Assembly: GCF_017876395.1 (NCBI RefSeq)
Contig: NZ_JAGINX010000001.1
Coordinates: forward strand, 2,232,001 to 2,296,000
Origin: Nesterenkonia lacusekhoensis
GTDB lineage: Bacteria; Actinomycetota; Actinomycetes; Actinomycetales; Micrococcaceae
Length of the DNA: 64,000 bases
Reading direction: 5' to 3'
Part shown: positions 9,292 to 18,066 of the stretch, in pieces
Layout of the letters: each line of letters opens with the position of its first letter
Numbering within the stretch: the first letter of the stretch is position 1
Translations under genes and position numbers: made by a program
Notes under the pieces: model-generated
The model's input: the letters and a program-made list of their open reading frames with translations, nothing else
Database searches by the model: none
What the model was told of the DNA's origin: nothing

Positions 9292-11748
9292 GTGAAAAAC
9301 CGCCGCAATCTCGCGGTGGCAGCAGTGACTGCCGCCGTCGTGACGACCGCGCTCGTCGGGACGACGCTTCCCGACCTGGTGGCTGACCGAGCCTCCGACT
9401 CCGACCAGCAGGGCCAGGCGCAGAGCACCGCCGACTCTGTGGTCGTGACCGAACTTCCCGAGGTCCCCTCCGCGCAGGACATCTCCAGCGCCCAGGAGTC
9501 CTCTGAGAGCACCGACCAGATGATCGGTGAGATCAGCGAGCGACTCTCCCAGGCGAATCAGCGCGCACTCGAACTCGACTCGGCAGTGCAGATCGAGCGC
9601 CAGAACGCCCTGGCCGCAGACGGCGAGGCCGAGGAGCTGGCCGCCGCCGCAGCTGAGGCCGAGGAGGCTCAGGAGCAATCCGAGGACGAGGCCGCCTCTG
9701 ACGCCTCCGAGGAGTACCAGGAGGGCGAGAGCGGCACCGAGGACCTCCTGCTCGAGGAGGACGCCTCCCTCGCCGATGAGGCCACTGAGGACTACCAGTC
9801 CGACCAGGCTGAGCAGGAGTACGTCGAGACCGAGCAGGAGGGCAACGAGTACGAAGCCCTCCAGGAGCAGGCCGACGCCGCAGCCGAGGAGCGCGACGCC
9901 CAGTATGAGGCTGTCGAGGAGGTGGAGGAGTCCACCGCCGACGATGTCTCCGAGGTCGGACAGACCATGTACGAGCTGCTCGAGGCTCTCGCTGAGCTCG
10001 AGGGCTACGGCGACGACATCCAGGGCTACTTCGAGCTGGTCCTGGGCAACGCCGACTTCCTGAACGAGGACGGCTCCATCGATGAGGAGGCCCTCGTGTG
10101 GCACCTCAGTGCGATGCAGGCCGACGCCGAGCAGGCCCGCGTGTCCGAAGAGGACATCGAGGACGGCTCCGACGACGAGTCGGAGGAAGAGGACGCGTCG
10201 GACGAAGAGACTGCCGACGGTTCTTCGGAAGATGCGGAAGGGGAAGCCGCATCTTCCGAAGAGCCCGAGGCTTCCGAGGAGGAGCCGGAGCCCGAGCTGG
10301 TCTCCGTCGAGGCTGAGACCCCCTCCCAGGACGGCAACCTGGTGACCGTGCCCGAGGTGGAGGGCGTCTCCTACTCCTCCGGCAGCGGCCAGGTCGAGGT
10401 CCCCGAGGATGGCATCACCATCGAAGCCACCGCCGAAGAGGGCCACGAGCTCTCCGGCGAGACCTCCTGGACCTTCGACTACCAGGCACCCGAGCCCGAA
10501 CCGGAGCCGGAACCCGAGCTGGTCTCCGTCGAGGCTGAGACCCCCTCCCAGGACGGCAACCTGGTGACCGTGCCCGAGGTGGAGGGCGTCTCCTACTCCT
10601 CCGGCAGCGGCCAGGTCGAGGTCCCCGAGGATGGCATCACCATCGAAGCCACCGCCGAAGAGGGCCACGAGCTCTCCGGCGAGACCTCCTGGACCTTCGA
10701 CTACCAGGCACCCGAGCCCGAACCGGAGCCGGAACCCGAGCTGGTCTCCGTCGAGGCTGAGACCCCCTCCCAGGACGGCAACCTGGTGACCGTGCCCGAG
10801 GTGGAGGGCGTCTCCTACTCCTCCGGCAGCGGCCAGGTCGAGGTCCCCGAGGATGGCATCACCATCGAAGCCACCGCCGAGGAGGGCCACGAGCTCTCCG
10901 GCGAGACCTCCTGGACCTTCGAGTTCCAGGCACCCGAGCCGGAACCTGAGCCCGAGCCCGAGCCTGCACCCGAGCCAGAGCCTGCACCCGAGCCGGTCAT
11001 CGACGGCTTCGACGACCTCAGCGTCAACATGCAGACGCTGATGCGCCAGGGTGCCGAGTACTCCCCGGACTTCGGCGGCGGCGCCCAGGACTACTACCAG
11101 GCTGTGCTGACCAACGATGCGCTGACCAACGAGGACGGCAACGCGTCCTGGACAGCGATGCGCTGGCACGTGGAGTACCTGCGCGAGCAGCATGATGCGG
11201 CCGAGGCCGCGCAGCAGGAGGCGGAGGAGCAGGCAGCCGCCGAAGAGGCCGCCGCACAGGAAGCAGCCGCCGAAGAGGCAGCGGCCCAGGAGGCAGCGGC
11301 CGAAGAGGCCGCAGCTCAGGAGGCCGCCCAGCAGGAGGCCAGCCAGAGCCAGACCTCCTCCGGCGGGTCCGGCGGCAGCTCCCCGGCACCGGCCACCTCT
11401 GGCGGCGGCGTCGAGGCAGCCATCGAATTCGCCATCGCTCAGGCCAACAACCCGAACGCACGCTATGTGCTCGGCGCCAACGGCCCGAACGACTGGGACT
11501 GCTCCTCGCTGGTGCAGCAGGCCTACGCACAGGCCGGCATCAACCTGGGGCGCACCACCTACGATCAGATCAACCAGGGCACCACCATCTCGGTGGGCGA
11601 GGCCCAGCGCGGCGACCTGATCTTCTGGGGGGACTGGCACGTGGCGATCTACCTGGGGGACGGTCAGATCGTCGATGCCGGCAGCCCGAGCTCCGGCGTC
11701 TCTGTCCGGTCGATGTTCGGCAGCCCCACCTCAGCAGTGCGGCTCTGA
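9292..11748 (+). CDS. Secreted NlpC/P60 cell-wall hydrolase with acidic repeats
   Basis: Predicted exported peptidoglycan endopeptidase, 818 aa, GTG start with GAGGAAC just upstream. Order of parts: signal peptide (about 1-30); an extremely Glu/Asp-rich coiled region (about 70-215); a short unit with YFELVLGNADFLNEDG (about 225-285); an acidic linker; three near-identical 74-aa repeats (about 335-555); a second copy of the short unit (YYQAVLTNDALTNEDG, about 575-625); an Ala/Glu coiled segment; and a C-terminal NlpC/P60 domain (about 705-818). The hydrolase domain has catalytic Cys in WDCSSLV and His in WHVAIYLG. It would cut stem peptides in the wall. The acidity suggests a salt-adapted host. 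Confidence 0.9.
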   Translation: MKNRRNLAVAAVTAAVVTTALVGTTLPDLVADRASDSDQQGQAQSTADSVVVTELPEVPSAQDISSAQESSESTDQMIGEISERLSQANQRALELDSAVQIERQNALAADGEAEELAAAAAEAEEAQEQSEDEAASDASEEYQEGESGTEDLLLEEDASLADEATEDYQSDQAEQEYVETEQEGNEYEALQEQADAAAEERDAQYEAVEEVEESTADDVSEVGQTMYELLEALAELEGYGDDIQGYFELVLGNADFLNEDGSIDEEALVWHLSAMQADAEQARVSEEDIEDGSDDESEEEDASDEETADGSSEDAEGEAASSEEPEASEEEPEPELVSVEAETPSQDGNLVTVPEVEGVSYSSGSGQVEVPEDGITIEATAEEGHELSGETSWTFDYQAPEPEPEPEPELVSVEAETPSQDGNLVTVPEVEGVSYSSGSGQVEVPEDGITIEATAEEGHELSGETSWTFDYQAPEPEPEPEPELVSVEAETPSQDGNLVTVPEVEGVSYSSGSGQVEVPEDGITIEATAEEGHELSGETSWTFEFQAPEPEPEPEPEPAPEPEPAPEPVIDGFDDLSVNMQTLMRQGAEYSPDFGGGAQDYYQAVLTNDALTNEDGNASWTAMRWHVEYLREQHDAAEAAQQEAEEQAAAEEAAAQEAAAEEAAAQEAAAEEAAAQEAAQQEASQSQTSSGGSGGSSPAPATSGGGVEAAIEFAIAQANNPNARYVLGANGPNDWDCSSLVQQAYAQAGINLGRTTYDQINQGTTISVGEAQRGDLIFWGDWHVAIYLGDGQIVDAGSPSSGVSVRSMFGSPTSAVRL
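10294..10959 (+). repeat. Three tandem 222-bp repeats inside the NlpC/P60 gene
   Basis: Units begin at 10294, 10516 and 10738 (first codons GAGCTGGTCTCC, protein ELVSVEAETPSQDGN). They are almost identical at nucleotide level; the clearest change is FDYQ to FEFQ at the end of unit three. Each ends in a Pro-Glu run. Such identity points to recent expansion by slippage or recombination. Confidence 0.92.
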
Positions 11749-11771
11749 CCGTCGCTGAGCCCTGAGACACA

Positions 11772-11814
11772 GGCGGGTTCTCTCTTCTGCGGTAGCGAGA
11801 GAGGACCCGCCTTT
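11772..11814 (+). terminator. Rho-independent terminator after the NlpC/P60 gene
   Basis: The arms GGCGGGTTCTCTC and GAGAGAGGACCCGCC pair with one bulge around a 12-base loop, followed by TTTCT. Confidence 0.85.
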
Positions 11815-11849
11815 CTCATCTCCATCACTCATCACCTTCGGGAGGAAGC

Positions 11850-13268
11850 ATGATCACCATCCTCTGGGGCGCACTGGGCATGTGCCTGCTGCTCGCCATC
11901 GCAGTCCTGTTCTCCGTGGATCGGAAGAAGATCAAGATCCGCACAGTGGCCGTCGCGCTGGCGCTGCAGGTGGGCTTCGCGATCTTGGTGCTCTACGTCC
12001 CCTGGGGGCAGGTGCTTCTCGAGGCCGTCTCCAACGGGGTGCGCGCAGTCGTCGGTCAGACTGAGGAAGGCACCGCGTTCCTCTTCGGCCACTTCTTCGA
12101 TGAGAACGCTCCCTTCGTGCTCAACGTCCTGCCGGTGATCATCTTCTTCGCCTCGCTGACAGCGATCCTCTACCACCTGAAGGTTCTGCAGCTGGTGGTC
12201 CGCGTCATCGGCGGCGCTCTGCAGCTGCTGCTGGGCACCTCCCGCGCGGAGTCGATGAACACCGCCGCGAACATCTTCGTGGGCCAGACCGAGGCCCCCT
12301 TGGTCATCCGTCCCTATGTGGCGGGCATGACCAAGTCGGAGCTCTTCGCGGTGATGGTCGGCGGCCTCTCCACCGTGGCCGGTTCGGTGCTGGTGGGTCT
12401 GAACCAGATGGGCGCAGAGTTGGAGTACCTGATCGCCGCCTGCTTCATGGCCGCCCCGGGCGCCCTGCTGATGGCCAAGATCCTGGTGCCGGCCGGCTCC
12501 TTCGATGAGGTCGACGCCGGCGAGCTGGAGCGCGAGCATCCGGAGGCCATGTCCACCGATAAGACGGTGCTTGGCGGGGCCAAGTACACCAAGGCGGAGA
12601 AGGCTGAGGGAAGCGACGACGCCGCCCCCTCGGGCGCGGTGGCCACAGCTGAGGCCCCCGCTGAGGACCCGACGACGCCCGGCGAGCAGGAAGACATCCT
12701 CGGCGATGATGAACCACCGGCCCGGAACGATGAGGCCTATGGCACCCCGGAGGCCCGAAACGTCATCGACGCCGCCGCCCGCGGCGCCTCCGACGGCCTG
12801 CGCCTGGCGCTCAACGTCGCCGCCATGCTGCTGGCCTTCGTCGCACTGATCGCACTGGTCAACCTCTTCATCGGCCAGATCGGCGGAATCTTCGGCTACG
12901 GCGGACTGACCATGGAAGAGATCTTCGGCTACGTCTTCGCACCACTGATGTGGGCCATCGGCGTCCCGTGGGAGGAGGCCACGGCGGCCGGCAGCTTCCT
13001 GGGTCAGAAGATCGTGCTCAACGAGTTCGTCGCCTTCGCCGCCTTCACCGAATACGACGGCACCTTCTCCGATAAGACCTCCGCCATCGTCACCTTCGCC
13101 CTGACCGGCTTCTCCAACTTCTCATCCCTGGCGATCCTGCTGGGCGGACTGGGCACCCTGGTGAAGAACCGCCGCTCGGAGATCGCCCAGCTGGGCATGC
13201 GTGCCGTGCTGGCCGGCACTCTGGCCAACCTGATGTCGGCAGCCATCGTGGGGATGATCCTGGTCTGA
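11850..13268 (+). CDS. Concentrative nucleoside transporter (NupC/CNT family)
   Basis: Membrane symporter for nucleosides driven by protons or sodium, 472 aa; the family is normally about 400. The three CNT parts are visible: an N-terminal helical block, the gate-like core ([12 protein letters not shown], a signature containing the substrate-binding Gln-Thr-Glu), and the C-terminal transport core ([23 protein letters not shown]). The excess length is a hydrophilic, acidic segment at about residues 225-305 between core helices. A GGAGGAAG ribosome site precedes the ATG, and terminators flank the gene on both sides. Confidence 0.9.
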   Translation: MITILWGALGMCLLLAIAVLFSVDRKKIKIRTVAVALALQVGFAILVLYVPWGQVLLEAVSNGVRAVVGQTEEGTAFLFGHFFDENAPFVLNVLPVIIFFASLTAILYHLKVLQLVVRVIGGALQLLLGTSRAESMNTAANIFVGQTEAPLVIRPYVAGMTKSELFAVMVGGLSTVAGSVLVGLNQMGAELEYLIAACFMAAPGALLMAKILVPAGSFDEVDAGELEREHPEAMSTDKTVLGGAKYTKAEKAEGSDDAAPSGAVATAEAPAEDPTTPGEQEDILGDDEPPARNDEAYGTPEARNVIDAAARGASDGLRLALNVAAMLLAFVALIALVNLFIGQIGGIFGYGGLTMEEIFGYVFAPLMWAIGVPWEEATAAGSFLGQKIVLNEFVAFAAFTEYDGTFSDKTSAIVTFALTGFSNFSSLAILLGGLGTLVKNRRSEIAQLGMRAVLAGTLANLMSAAIVGMILV

Positions 13269-13307
13269 GCGCCTGGCCCTGCTCTGATCAGGGATCTCTA
13301 GCCCTCA

Positions 13308-13343
13308 AAGGGGCGTGTGGGTACCATGATCCACACGCCCCTT
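13308..13343. terminator. Perfect 13-bp hairpin between nupC-like and UspA genes
   Basis: AAGGGGCGTGTGG and CCACACGCCCCTT pair exactly around a 10-base loop. The arms carry terminal A and T runs, so it can end transcription of the nucleoside transporter. Confidence 0.85.
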
Positions 13344-13360
13344 CGGCCTACCAGGAGGCA

Positions 13361-14434
13361 ATGATGAACGAGCGCACCCCTGCCGGTCACGGCGTCGCCG
13401 TCGGCGTAGACGGCTCCGAACAGTCCCTGCGCGCCGCCCACTGGGCCGCCGCTGAGGCCTACCGCCGGAACCTGCCCCTCACGGTGGTCACCGCCTACTC
13501 GCTTCCAGCCTTCGCCGCCTCCTCCATGGACGGCGGATATGCCCTCATGGATGACTCCTCCCTGCGGCAGGGTTCGGAGAAGGTCATCAGCCAGGCCCAA
13601 GAGTTCCTGCGCGACTACCCGGGCGAGGTGCGCTACGAGATCGAATCCGGAGACCCAGCCGGAGTCCTGCTGGACTACTCCCAGCGCTCCGAGGTCCTGG
13701 TGGTCGGCGGCCGCGGCCGCGGAGGCTTCTTCGGCCGCCTCCTGGGCTCGGTCTCCTCCGCCCTGCCGGCCCATGCCGCCTGCCCCACGGTGATCGTGCC
13801 GCTGAAGTTCTCCTCCCAGGAGTCCAACGCGGTCACCACCGCCACCGGCGCCATCCCGATCGTCTCCGCCTCCCCTCCCCCGACGCCGGAGAAGCCGAGC
13901 ACCGAGCCCTCCCCCGAGCTGATCCGAGAGGGCGCCCACCCCATCAGGACCAAGGACCGGCGCCCTGTGGTGGTCGGCGTCGACGGTTCCGACTATGGGC
14001 GAGTGGCGGCGCTGGCGGCGGCCCGCCAAGCCTCGCTGCGCGGCACCACGTTGCGGATCGTCTGCGCCCTGCCGCCGGTGGGGGCCACCCTGGTGTGGAT
14101 CCCCACTCATATGGAGGATGAGTCTGCGGCCCAGCAGCTGCGCGAGAAGCTGGAGAACGGGCGCCGCTGGCTGCTGAACCACTTCCCTGACCTGGAGATC
14201 GAGGCCGCCGTCGTCGACGGTCCCGCCGTGGAGGTGCTGGTGGAGGAGACCCGGCATGCTCAGCTGACGGTGGTCGGTTCACGCGGCCGCGGCGGCTTCG
14301 CGGGGATGCTCCTGGGGTCGACCTCCCAGGGGGTGCTCCACCATGCGGAAGGGCCGCTGATGGTGGTCCCGGAGCGTGAGGACGACCGTCTGGACGATCG
14401 GCCCGTCTTCGGACCCGCCATCGGCGAGTCCTGA
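13361..14434 (+). CDS. Universal stress protein with two UspA domains
   Basis: Cytoplasmic tandem UspA protein, 357 aa. Each half starts with a GVDGS strand (residues about 10 and 208) and ends with an ATP-binding G-x2-G-x9-S loop (VVGGRGRGGFFGRLLGSVSS; the second copy reads VVGSRGRGGFAGMLLGSTSQ). A proline-rich linker of about 50 residues joins the domains. AGGAGG lies just before the ATG. It stands alone between a terminator and the convergent GDPD gene. A role in dormancy or stress survival is the family's usual assignment. Confidence 0.92.
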   Translation: MMNERTPAGHGVAVGVDGSEQSLRAAHWAAAEAYRRNLPLTVVTAYSLPAFAASSMDGGYALMDDSSLRQGSEKVISQAQEFLRDYPGEVRYEIESGDPAGVLLDYSQRSEVLVVGGRGRGGFFGRLLGSVSSALPAHAACPTVIVPLKFSSQESNAVTTATGAIPIVSASPPPTPEKPSTEPSPELIREGAHPIRTKDRRPVVVGVDGSDYGRVAALAAARQASLRGTTLRIVCALPPVGATLVWIPTHMEDESAAQQLREKLENGRRWLLNHFPDLEIEAAVVDGPAVEVLVEETRHAQLTVVGSRGRGGFAGMLLGSTSQGVLHHAEGPLMVVPEREDDRLDDRPVFGPAIGES

Positions 14435-14486
14435 CCGGATCCTCCCGGCACACCGGGCGGTCCTGAGCAGGCCCCTGCCAGGACGC

Positions 14487-15458
14487 TCAGACGTCCCGGA
14501 AGAGATGGCGCCGGTCGCCGGAGACCAGGGCGCCGATGCGTGCCGGGTAGTTGGTGGTCATCTCCCCCACGCCCAGGTCCAACAGCAGCTGGGCGTCCTC
14601 GGGACGGTCCACGGTCCACACCCGCAGCCGCAGTCCGCGCGCCTGCCAAGCCTTCACCTCGGCCCGCCGCGACCGCACCAGCGCGATGCCCGGGCCCGCG
14701 TAGCCCACGTGGGCGTTCCACACCAGGGCCTCGGCATTGCGCACAGCCCCGCGCATCACCGCGGCCACCAGCGGACGAACCGCGGCTCCGAAGCGCAGGT
14801 GTTCCACCCGTCGTTCGATGTGCTGATGGGTCAGGGTATCGAAGAGCGCGCACAGCTTCTCCGCCGGCACCAGCTCCGCCAGGTGCAGCAGCGATCCCGG
14901 GTAGAAGCTCATGAAGGTGACCTCCACGGTGTGGGTCACCTGGCCGGAGAGGTCGCGGCAGCTGATAGTGGAGGTATCCGGGTCCCACCCGTGGGCCAGC
15001 AGCACCTGCAGCACCCGCTCCTCGAGCTGGTGGCCATAGGGCGAGGGGTGCTTCAGCTCGAGCGCCAGGCTCACGCTGCGTCCAGCCTCGGCGAGCAGCT
15101 CCAGGGTGTCCTGCAGCGTCATCAGCTGCTGGGTCGGCCTGCCGTAGCGCTCGGGCAGCATCGGGTTCTTCCAGGAATGGACGTCCAGTCCCCGCATCTG
15201 CTGCCAGGTCATCGAGGCCACGGGGCCGCTGGCATCCGAGGTGCGGTCCACTGTGGCGTCGTGGAAGCAGACCACCTCCCCGTCGCGGGTCAGATGGATG
15301 TCGACCTCCAGGCCGTCGGCCTGCTCCTCCAGCGCTCGGACGTAGGCCGCACGCGTGTGTTCGGCGAAGAGTCCCGAGGAGCCGCGGTGTGCGAAGATCC
15401 GTGCTCGGCGCCGCGCGGGCACTGGCGAACTGTCAGCAGGAGAGCCGAAGGTCTGCAC
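14487..15458 (-). CDS. Glycerophosphodiester phosphodiesterase
   Basis: GDPD-family hydrolase, 323 aa, cleaving glycerophosphodiesters to glycerol-3-phosphate and alcohol. Motif residues for the metal-dependent TIM barrel are visible: FAHRGSSG (His), EHT (Glu), LEVDIHLTRDG (Glu, Asp) and VCFHD (His). Later strands include LALELKHP and RVWTVDRPEDAQ. No signal peptide is seen, so it is likely cytoplasmic. It is convergent with the UspA gene (52 bases between stops). Confidence 0.9.
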   Translation of the reverse strand: MQTFGSPADSSPVPARRRARIFAHRGSSGLFAEHTRAAYVRALEEQADGLEVDIHLTRDGEVVCFHDATVDRTSDASGPVASMTWQQMRGLDVHSWKNPMLPERYGRPTQQLMTLQDTLELLAEAGRSVSLALELKHPSPYGHQLEERVLQVLLAHGWDPDTSTISCRDLSGQVTHTVEVTFMSFYPGSLLHLAELVPAEKLCALFDTLTHQHIERRVEHLRFGAAVRPLVAAVMRGAVRNAEALVWNAHVGYAGPGIALVRSRRAEVKAWQARGLRLRVWTVDRPEDAQLLLDLGVGEMTTNYPARIGALVSGDRRHLFRDV

Positions 15459-15608
15459 AGCTCCAGGCTAGAACGCCCGCACTGCCTCAGCGTCCCGGAA
15501 CAGCCGACATCACGGGGAAACCATGATGAACGTCCGGTGAACCTCAGGACCACCTTGCGACGCCGGTTCCGTCACCCGGGCTGGCGATGCGTTCAGCCTG
15601 CGAGGCCC

Positions 15609-16619
15609 TCAGCTGTCCGAAGACTCGCCCTGAACCTTCTCCAGTCGGCTCTGGGCCTTCTCCAGGCGCCGGTCGGCCTCTTCGATCTTCAGACGCCGAC
15701 GCTTCTCGCGGACCTCGTCGCGGCGTTCCCTGCGGTCCGCCTTCTGCTGGCCCTTGATCTCCTTCTTCTTCTCCCGGCGCTCTCGCCGGTCAGCGCGCAG
15801 CTTCTCCCGATCCAGGGCCCGGCGCATATCCTCGATCAGCGGCCGGGGCGTCTGCTCGGGCAGCTCGCCGAAGGTCTGATGGGCCGTGGAGATGATCTGC
15901 TTGGCCAGCATTCGGTTCGCGGCTCCGCCCACCACCGCACCGATCCCAAACGGGATGGCACGGGCGAACATGGAGGTGCCCTGCCGCACGAAGAAGCGCC
16001 GGACGAAATGGCGCTTGATCTGGTTGGTGATGATCCCGCCCATCCCGGAGGAGCTGGACAGGGCCTTCATCGGCACCAGGGAGGCGTAGGGGCCGGTCCC
16101 TCGGCCTCCGGCCTGATCGGAGAGCTCGCTGAGCAGCTTGCGCCCCTCATCGCCGAGCATCACGGCCATCACCAGGTACTGTGCGCGCTGCGGGTCCTCC
16201 GTGGAGATCCCGGAGAGCTCGGCGATGGACTGGGCGTAGACCGCGCTGGTCTCCAGGAAGCCGCCGGTGGCGAAGGCGGAGAGTCCCAGAGCGGCCACAG
16301 TCCCGACGCCGGGCACCGCGGCGGAGGCCCCGATGGCCGCCCCGCTGCCGGTCATGACCCGCATGAACTCCTTGTCGAGCTCTCGGGCCATCTGACGGTT
16401 GCTCAGCGTGGGGTGCTTCTTGCGCAGTCGGCGCAGATTGGCCAGCACCAGAGGACGCTGCACGGTGACTGCGCGGGTCAGCCACGTCTCTGCCGAGGGC
16501 GTCAGGTTCCCATCCTCATCGAAGGCCTGCTTGGAGACCATGGAGACAGTCTGCTGGGCGACGAACCCGCCGGCCGCCGTGCGCATCAGCGCTTTGTCCT
16601 GCTTATCCTTCTTGGCCAT
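15609..16619 (-). CDS. Conserved actinobacterial protein with glycine-rich helices and coiled coil
   Basis: Protein of 336 aa from ATG 16619. An N-terminal soluble part is followed by a Gly/Ala-rich hydrophobic segment (GSGAAIGASAAVPGVGTVAA, about residues 93-112), another near residues 220-240, and a C-terminal 70-residue Lys/Arg/Glu coiled coil. The pattern resembles EcsC-like membrane-associated proteins, but I cannot assign a function. Its start abuts the preceding gene's stop at 16622, so the two are probably co-transcribed. Confidence 0.7.
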   Translation of the reverse strand: MAKKDKQDKALMRTAAGGFVAQQTVSMVSKQAFDEDGNLTPSAETWLTRAVTVQRPLVLANLRRLRKKHPTLSNRQMARELDKEFMRVMTGSGAAIGASAAVPGVGTVAALGLSAFATGGFLETSAVYAQSIAELSGISTEDPQRAQYLVMAVMLGDEGRKLLSELSDQAGGRGTGPYASLVPMKALSSSSGMGGIITNQIKRHFVRRFFVRQGTSMFARAIPFGIGAVVGGAANRMLAKQIISTAHQTFGELPEQTPRPLIEDMRRALDREKLRADRRERREKKKEIKGQQKADRRERRDEVREKRRRLKIEEADRRLEKAQSRLEKVQGESSDS

Positions 16620-16621
16620 GC

Positions 16622-17896
16622 TCACAGAGTACCGACGTCGAGCCAGATCAGACGATCCTCCGGCGCGTGCGGACTCTCCGGATCCACCAGCTCATAGCCG
16701 TACTCACCCTCACCGGGCCAGAAGACGCCGGATCCGCTCACGTCCATCATGGCCCCGGGCAGCACATAGGAGGCCCGGACATCCGTTCCGGAGGGGACGG
16801 CGCGGGTGGCACTCTCATCGGTTCCGTGCTCAGCACCGACCCGCTCATCGACCGGCTGATCGGTGACCGCAGCCGGCTCAGTGTCCTGCAGGACGTAGGA
16901 GCTCAGCAGGGAGTTCAGATCCTCTACCTCGTCCTCCAGACCGTGAGGACTCATGGGCTGACCCAGCAGCACAAAACGAGTACCCGGGATCAGCGGGCCC
17001 TGCTGGCCCTCGTCGTCGTAGAGGTACCAGCCGTTGCCGCTGACGAAATCTTCCACCATACGGCGCTCATCGCCGCCGCGGGCGGTGTCCAGATCTTCCC
17101 GGTCCTCCGGCAGGGCCACCGAGCTGGCCACCAGGTGCACGTGCTCGCCGTCGACCCTGATGGGGACATCCCACAGAGTCCCGGTGCTCAGACGCAGGAT
17201 CGAACGCTCCAACTCGGAGAATTCGTCCTCCTCCATGGAGTTCTCCGGCATGTCATCCCAGAGGAACTCCTGGAAGGTGCGCACCTGATCCTCTTCGATC
17301 GGGTGCTTGGAGAAGATGACGGTGCCGTAGTGGCCCGGGTACTCGCCGTAGCCGATGGTGTCGCCCGGGCCTCCGATGACGCCGTCGCCGTCGAGGTCGG
17401 CACCGGAATCCATCCCGGAGTTGGTCTCCGCAGTGAAGACGTGGGGGTAGTCCAGCGGCTCCTGGCCGTTCTGACCGACGGACAGATAGTCCTCGTTGAG
17501 CGTCTCTGCGATCTCTCCGTACTCGTCGGTGCTGACACCGGTCAGCACCAACACTTCGGGGGCGTTGATCTGAACCGTCTCGGCCACAGTGCGTGCCTCC
17601 GGCAGGCCGTCACGCAGGTCAGCGAGGACTTGCTCGGTGGAGGCGCCGGTCAGATCCGCACTCATCGTGGCTACGCGGAGATCGTCCTCATCCTTCTCGA
17701 CTGTGGTGGAGGCGGGGTCGAGATCCTTCGCAGCCTCTCCGGGAGCCACAGGCTGGCCCGGCGTCGGGTAGTCGGATGCGGCGGCCTGGGCTCCGGAGGT
17801 ACTGAGGAGGACGAAGCCAGCAGCGGCAACTGCGGCGATTCCGCTCCTGCACGCTTCCTTCCTCTGGGCAGCAGACATACTCAGGCCATTAGGCAT
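16622..17896 (-). CDS. Secreted endonuclease/exonuclease/phosphatase-fold protein, catalytic residues lost
   Basis: Exported protein of about 424 aa with a signal peptide (AAVAAAGFVLLSTSGAQA). The middle follows the large actinobacterial secreted EEP family closely: LSVGQNGQEPLDYPHVF, DLDGDGVIGGPGD, YPGHYGTVIFSKHPI and RTFQEFLWDDMP. In that family the catalytic positions read TFN, NEFD, GDxNSDP and SDHH. Here the equivalents are TMSAD, TGVSTDE, GQPMSPH and PEDRL, so Asn, Glu, Asp and His are replaced. I therefore see a likely pseudoenzyme with a binding or structural role. The start could be 17896 or 17878. Confidence 0.75.
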   Translation of the reverse strand: MPNGLSMSAAQRKEACRSGIAAVAAAGFVLLSTSGAQAAASDYPTPGQPVAPGEAAKDLDPASTTVEKDEDDLRVATMSADLTGASTEQVLADLRDGLPEARTVAETVQINAPEVLVLTGVSTDEYGEIAETLNEDYLSVGQNGQEPLDYPHVFTAETNSGMDSGADLDGDGVIGGPGDTIGYGEYPGHYGTVIFSKHPIEEDQVRTFQEFLWDDMPENSMEEDEFSELERSILRLSTGTLWDVPIRVDGEHVHLVASSVALPEDREDLDTARGGDERRMVEDFVSGNGWYLYDDEGQQGPLIPGTRFVLLGQPMSPHGLEDEVEDLNSLLSSYVLQDTEPAAVTDQPVDERVGAEHGTDESATRAVPSGTDVRASYVLPGAMMDVSGSGVFWPGEGEYGYELVDPESPHAPEDRLIWLDVGTL

Positions 17897-18066
17897 GCCC
17901 ACCACCGTAACCATCCCCCTGGGGACTGCCAACCCAGTCACCGCAGATTGTGGAACACGTTATGAAGGTGTAATACGGCCAGGCTGAAAATCCTCCGTGG
18001 TACTGGCACCTCTGTATGGTTGCCTATGGAACACGGACTTTTGGTATTCGACGAGGAGGAACTTTC

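Noticed and set aside
10294-10959. CRISPR-like array
   Set aside because: The repeats are in-frame 222-bp coding units without short repeats and unique spacers.
9097-11640. An 847-codon open frame on the minus strand opposite the NlpC/P60 gene, with Leu/Gly-rich repeats
   Set aside because: It mirrors the acidic repeats in a high-GC gene; no ribosome site, signal or known domain. The plus-strand frame has a complete hydrolase domain.
14376-16697. A 773-codon plus-strand frame across the GDPD and coiled-coil genes
   Set aside because: It spans two well-supported minus-strand genes and an intergenic gap and has no recognisable domain.
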